Source: Oscillospiraceae bacterium | GTDB taxonomy: Bacteria > Bacillota_A > Clostridia > Oscillospirales > Oscillospiraceae | Length of the DNA: 8,789 nt | Assembly: GCA_017481325.1 (NCBI GenBank) | Contig: JAFUPG010000055.1 | Location: 1 to 8,789 of the forward strand | Direction: 5' to 3' | Shown: positions 7,225-8,789 of the stretch, piece by piece | How positions within the stretch are numbered: position 1 is the stretch's first letter | How the letters are laid out: each line of letters starts with the position of its first letter | The notes under the pieces: model-generated | The model's database searches: none | Seen by the model: only the letters and a program-made list of their open reading frames with translations | What the model was told of the DNA's origin: nothing | Made by a program: the position numbers and the translations under genes

Positions 7225-8505
7225 TTATACTTCGAAAATCACAGGCTCGCCGCTGCAGCCCAGGCGGCCGGCACGGATCTCTACGATCCCGCCGTCCAGA
7301 AGGTTTTCATAGCGGCCGTCAGGCAGATCCACGCCCAGAAGGCCGGTCTCGCCACGGAGGCTGAACACGCCTACCAGCCGTCTGCCGTCTTTCTCGTAGT
7401 AGGCTAGGGCAATGTCATGGGCATAGGCTCTCAGAGTGTAGGCGCCATTTGCCATGAGGGGATGCTTCTTGACGGCATAGAGCTTCTGCAGAAGCTCCGT
7501 CAGATCCTTGCCTGTATTCCAGTTTACGGTATCCTTGTTGAAAAGGCCGGGGGTATGGGTGGCGCAGACCTCCTGACCGGCGTAGAGCAGCATCATGCCC
7601 TTCTGGAAATACTGCAGGGCGGTATGATTCCGCAGCGCTTTGTCATTGGGGATCAGCTGGGCGGCACGGTTGTTGTCGTGATTTTCCAGATAGCGAAGCT
7701 TCACATAGTTCTCGGGGTAGATGAACTCCTGGGAATTCACCGCCTCGGCATAACGGCTCAGAGGGATCTCGCCCTTTAAGTAGTTCAGGAAATGGTGGAA
7801 AATGTCATAATCATAGCAGAGGTCAAAGGCCTGATATACCTCGCCGTCAGACAGGGCGCCCAGACCGATGCTGCGGGTGTAGGTGATGAAGCCGGGCTCG
7901 ATGGACTCACTGAGCCAGAGGCAACCGGGACGAACCTCTTCTACCGCTTCTCTGGCACGGAGCCAGAACTCCAGGGGCACCAGGGGTGCCACATCGCAGC
8001 GGAAGCCGTCTACCAGCTGCGCCCAGTATTTCAGGGTCTCGATCTGGTAGTCCCACAGTGCCTTGTTGCTGTAGTCCAGGTCAATGACGTCGTACCAGTC
8101 GCCGATGCGGTTGCCGAAGCTGCCGTCGGCACGGTGGTAGAACCACTCGGGATGGGTCTGCGCCAGAACGGAGTCGGGAGCGGTGTGGTTATAGACCACT
8201 TCGATGATGCACTTCATGCCCAGGTCGTGAATGTCCTGAACCAGCGCCTTCAGATCCTCCAAAGTGCCGAATTCCGGGTTTACCGCACGGTAATCGGAGA
8301 TGGCATAGGGGCTGCCCAGAGAGCCCTTGCGGTTCTTTACGCCGCAGGGATGGATGGGCATGAGCCAGATGACGTCTACGCCCAGATTTTTGATCCGGCC
8401 AAGATCCCGGCGGACGGCCTCAAAGCTGCCCGCTTCGCTGTAGTTGCGGACGTAAATGCTGTACATGACCTGATTGCGGTAATGAATACTTGTATTTTTC
8501 GCCAT
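7225..8505 (-). CDS. Intracellular GH13-family alpha-amylase-like glycoside hydrolase
   Basis: The 426-residue protein is a (beta/alpha)8-barrel GH13 enzyme with no signal peptide, so it probably acts on imported maltodextrins or stored glycogen in the cytoplasm. Conserved regions run in order: DVIWLMPIHP (44-53); GSPYAISDYRAVNP (64-77); region I EVVYNHT (102-108); region II GFRCDVAP (167-174) with nucleophile D171; region III WLSES (197-201) with acid/base E200; and region IV YLENHDNNRA (272-281) with D277. Residues about 350-426 form a small C-terminal beta domain. Region I begins with Glu where GH13 enzymes normally have Asp. The ATG at 8505 is set by GGAGG 8 nt upstream; extending to 8625 would add 40 residues of promoter-like AT-rich sequence. 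It is the first gene of the unit with trmB and icd. Whether it hydrolyses, transfers or isomerises cannot be told from motifs. Confidence 0.92.
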   Translation of the reverse strand: MAKNTSIHYRNQVMYSIYVRNYSEAGSFEAVRRDLGRIKNLGVDVIWLMPIHPCGVKNRKGSLGSPYAISDYRAVNPEFGTLEDLKALVQDIHDLGMKCIIEVVYNHTAPDSVLAQTHPEWFYHRADGSFGNRIGDWYDVIDLDYSNKALWDYQIETLKYWAQLVDGFRCDVAPLVPLEFWLRAREAVEEVRPGCLWLSESIEPGFITYTRSIGLGALSDGEVYQAFDLCYDYDIFHHFLNYLKGEIPLSRYAEAVNSQEFIYPENYVKLRYLENHDNNRAAQLIPNDKALRNHTALQYFQKGMMLLYAGQEVCATHTPGLFNKDTVNWNTGKDLTELLQKLYAVKKHPLMANGAYTLRAYAHDIALAYYEKDGRRLVGVFSLRGETGLLGVDLPDGRYENLLDGGIVEIRAGRLGCSGEPVIFEV

Positions 8506-8513
8506 AATCGTTT

Positions 8514-8535
8514 CCTCCCTGCCAAAAAGGGGCAG
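8514..8535 (-). promoter_or_regulatory. Small hairpin abutting the amylase ribosome binding site
   Basis: In the minus-strand leader, CTGCC (8535-8531) pairs with GGCAG (8523-8519) around a 7-nt loop, and the GGAGG ribosome binding site (8518-8514) follows with no gap. The stem does not hide the ribosome site itself; it could place or shield it. The stem is only 5 bp long, so chance is a fair explanation. Confidence 0.3.
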
Positions 8536-8554
8536 CATATATTTTTCCGTATCT

Positions 8555-8582
8555 ATTTTACTAAAAAAAACGGGAATGTAAA
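8555..8582 (-). promoter_or_regulatory. Promoter of the amylase-trmB-icd unit
   Basis: On the minus strand, TTTACA (8577-8582, 5 of 6 matches to TTGACA) is followed after 16 bp by TAAAAT (8555-8560, 5 of 6 matches to TATAAT). The spacer contains a run of eight T residues. Transcription should start near 8548, leaving a leader of about 43 nt. No other promoter is evident before icd. Confidence 0.65.
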
Positions 8583-8709
8583 GATGGAATCGAAAAATAT
8601 TGTTGCCAAAGGGCGAAAAGCGCATGACTTCCCGGATTCGGCAAAGATTTGTGCATTTGTCAATGATGTGAGACTGTAAAAAAGGGAAAGAGTTCTTGGT
8701 TTAGGAGAT

Positions 8710-8760
8710 CGGTTTTGCTGACGGAAGGAGGGCGTAGCCCGACTGGAGTCAGCAAAACCG
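8710..8760. repeat. Perfect 13-bp palindrome with inner hairpin, possible REP-like element or structured RNA
   Basis: Arms CGGTTTTGCTGAC (8710-8722) and GTCAGCAAAACCG (8748-8760) are perfect reverse complements. The 25-nt centre holds a second hairpin, GGGC-GTA-GCCC (8730-8740), next to a GGAGGG motif. No T-run directly follows on either strand, so it is not a standard intrinsic terminator. It sits between a possible upstream gene end and the amylase promoter. The layout fits an intergenic palindromic repeat or a structured 3' end; a single copy in the window cannot decide this. Confidence 0.6.
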
Positions 8761-8789
8761 GGCGGCTTCCAGTTCCTGCCGCTTCTGGA
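8749..8789 (-). CDS. Possible C-terminal end of an upstream gene (partial, cut by window edge)
   Basis: In one minus-strand frame the edge reads QKRQELEAARFC and then TGA (8749-8751). The codons are G/C-ending like those of the neighbouring genes, and the residues suit a charged helix at a protein's end. The stop codon lies inside the right arm of the palindrome. With only 12 codons visible, no function can be given, and the match to coding style may be chance. The stretch from here to the amylase promoter (about 8583-8748) contains the palindrome and AT-rich sequence, with no other gene seen. Confidence 0.35.
   Translation of the reverse strand, partial: QKRQELEAARFC

Noticed and set aside
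8506..8625. A 40-residue N-terminal extension of the amylase from an ATG at 8625
   Set aside because: The stretch contains the promoter and leader, is AT-rich, and does not match GH13 N-termini. The ATG at 8505 has an ideal GGAGG.
8635..8663. A TTGACA at 8658-8663 as an extra promoter for the amylase unit
   Set aside because: At 16-18 bp spacing there is no acceptable -10; the best hexamers match at only about 2 of 6 positions.
7792..8679. A 295-codon open frame on the plus strand opposite the amylase
   Set aside because: It lacks a ribosome site and crosses the amylase promoter; its composition is that of an antisense shadow.
1..8789. CRISPR arrays, insertion sequences, tRNA or rRNA genes, riboswitches, defence genes
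   Set aside because: I looked on both strands and found no spaced repeats, transposase motifs, cloverleaf ends or known riboswitch cores. Intergenic gaps are short and explained by promoters, terminators and hairpins.

Overview
The window looks like a piece of chromosome from a Gram-positive gut-type Clostridia bacterium, probably Oscillospirales or a relative. This is inferred from the moderately high G+C and G/C-ending codons, strong AGGAGG-type ribosome binding sites, a compact 382-residue primary sigma factor, an intracellular clostridial-style alpha-amylase, and a secreted multi-modular glycoside hydrolase ending in a C-terminal domain that recurs in surface proteins of this group. I cannot name the species. 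All convincing genes lie on the minus strand; the long plus-strand reading frames are their shadows.

Read in the direction of transcription (right to left): the right edge (about 8749-8789) may hold the last 12 codons of an unknown gene, followed by a striking 13-bp palindrome with an inner hairpin (8710-8760). A promoter at 8555-8582 then drives a tightly packed three-gene unit: a cytoplasmic GH13 alpha-amylase (7225-8505), the tRNA m7G46 methyltransferase trmB (6559-7209), and an NADP-type isocitrate dehydrogenase (5364-6566). The amylase stop codon abuts and partly forms the trmB ribosome binding site, and trmB overlaps icd by 8 nt. A long stem-loop (5301-5347) follows icd. The primary sigma factor gene rpoD/sigA (4015-5163) has its own TATAAT promoter and a clean intrinsic terminator (3970-4002). 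It is therefore separate from its usual dnaG neighbour.

The left 40% is one very large secreted protein (103-3870) with a signal peptide, three tandem-type copies of a beta-sandwich-like 'GD(F/Y)GW' module and a GH76 (alpha-1,6-mannanase family) catalytic domain. It has its own TTGACA-17-TACACT promoter, flanked by a long imperfect inverted repeat that is a good operator candidate. Its reading frame is closed by TGA, and two codons later by TAA. The same frame then resumes for at least 31 codons with the expected end of its C-terminal domain (GAAAQ and onward). This is the most interesting observation: either a recently truncated gene or a sequence error in two neighbouring codons.

Taken together, the window is mostly housekeeping and carbohydrate use: extracellular attack on mannan-like glycans, internal alpha-glucan breakdown, 2-oxoglutarate/NADPH supply, tRNA modification and basal transcription. 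I see no mobile element, CRISPR array, tRNA, rRNA or defence system, and no clear novel multi-gene system.
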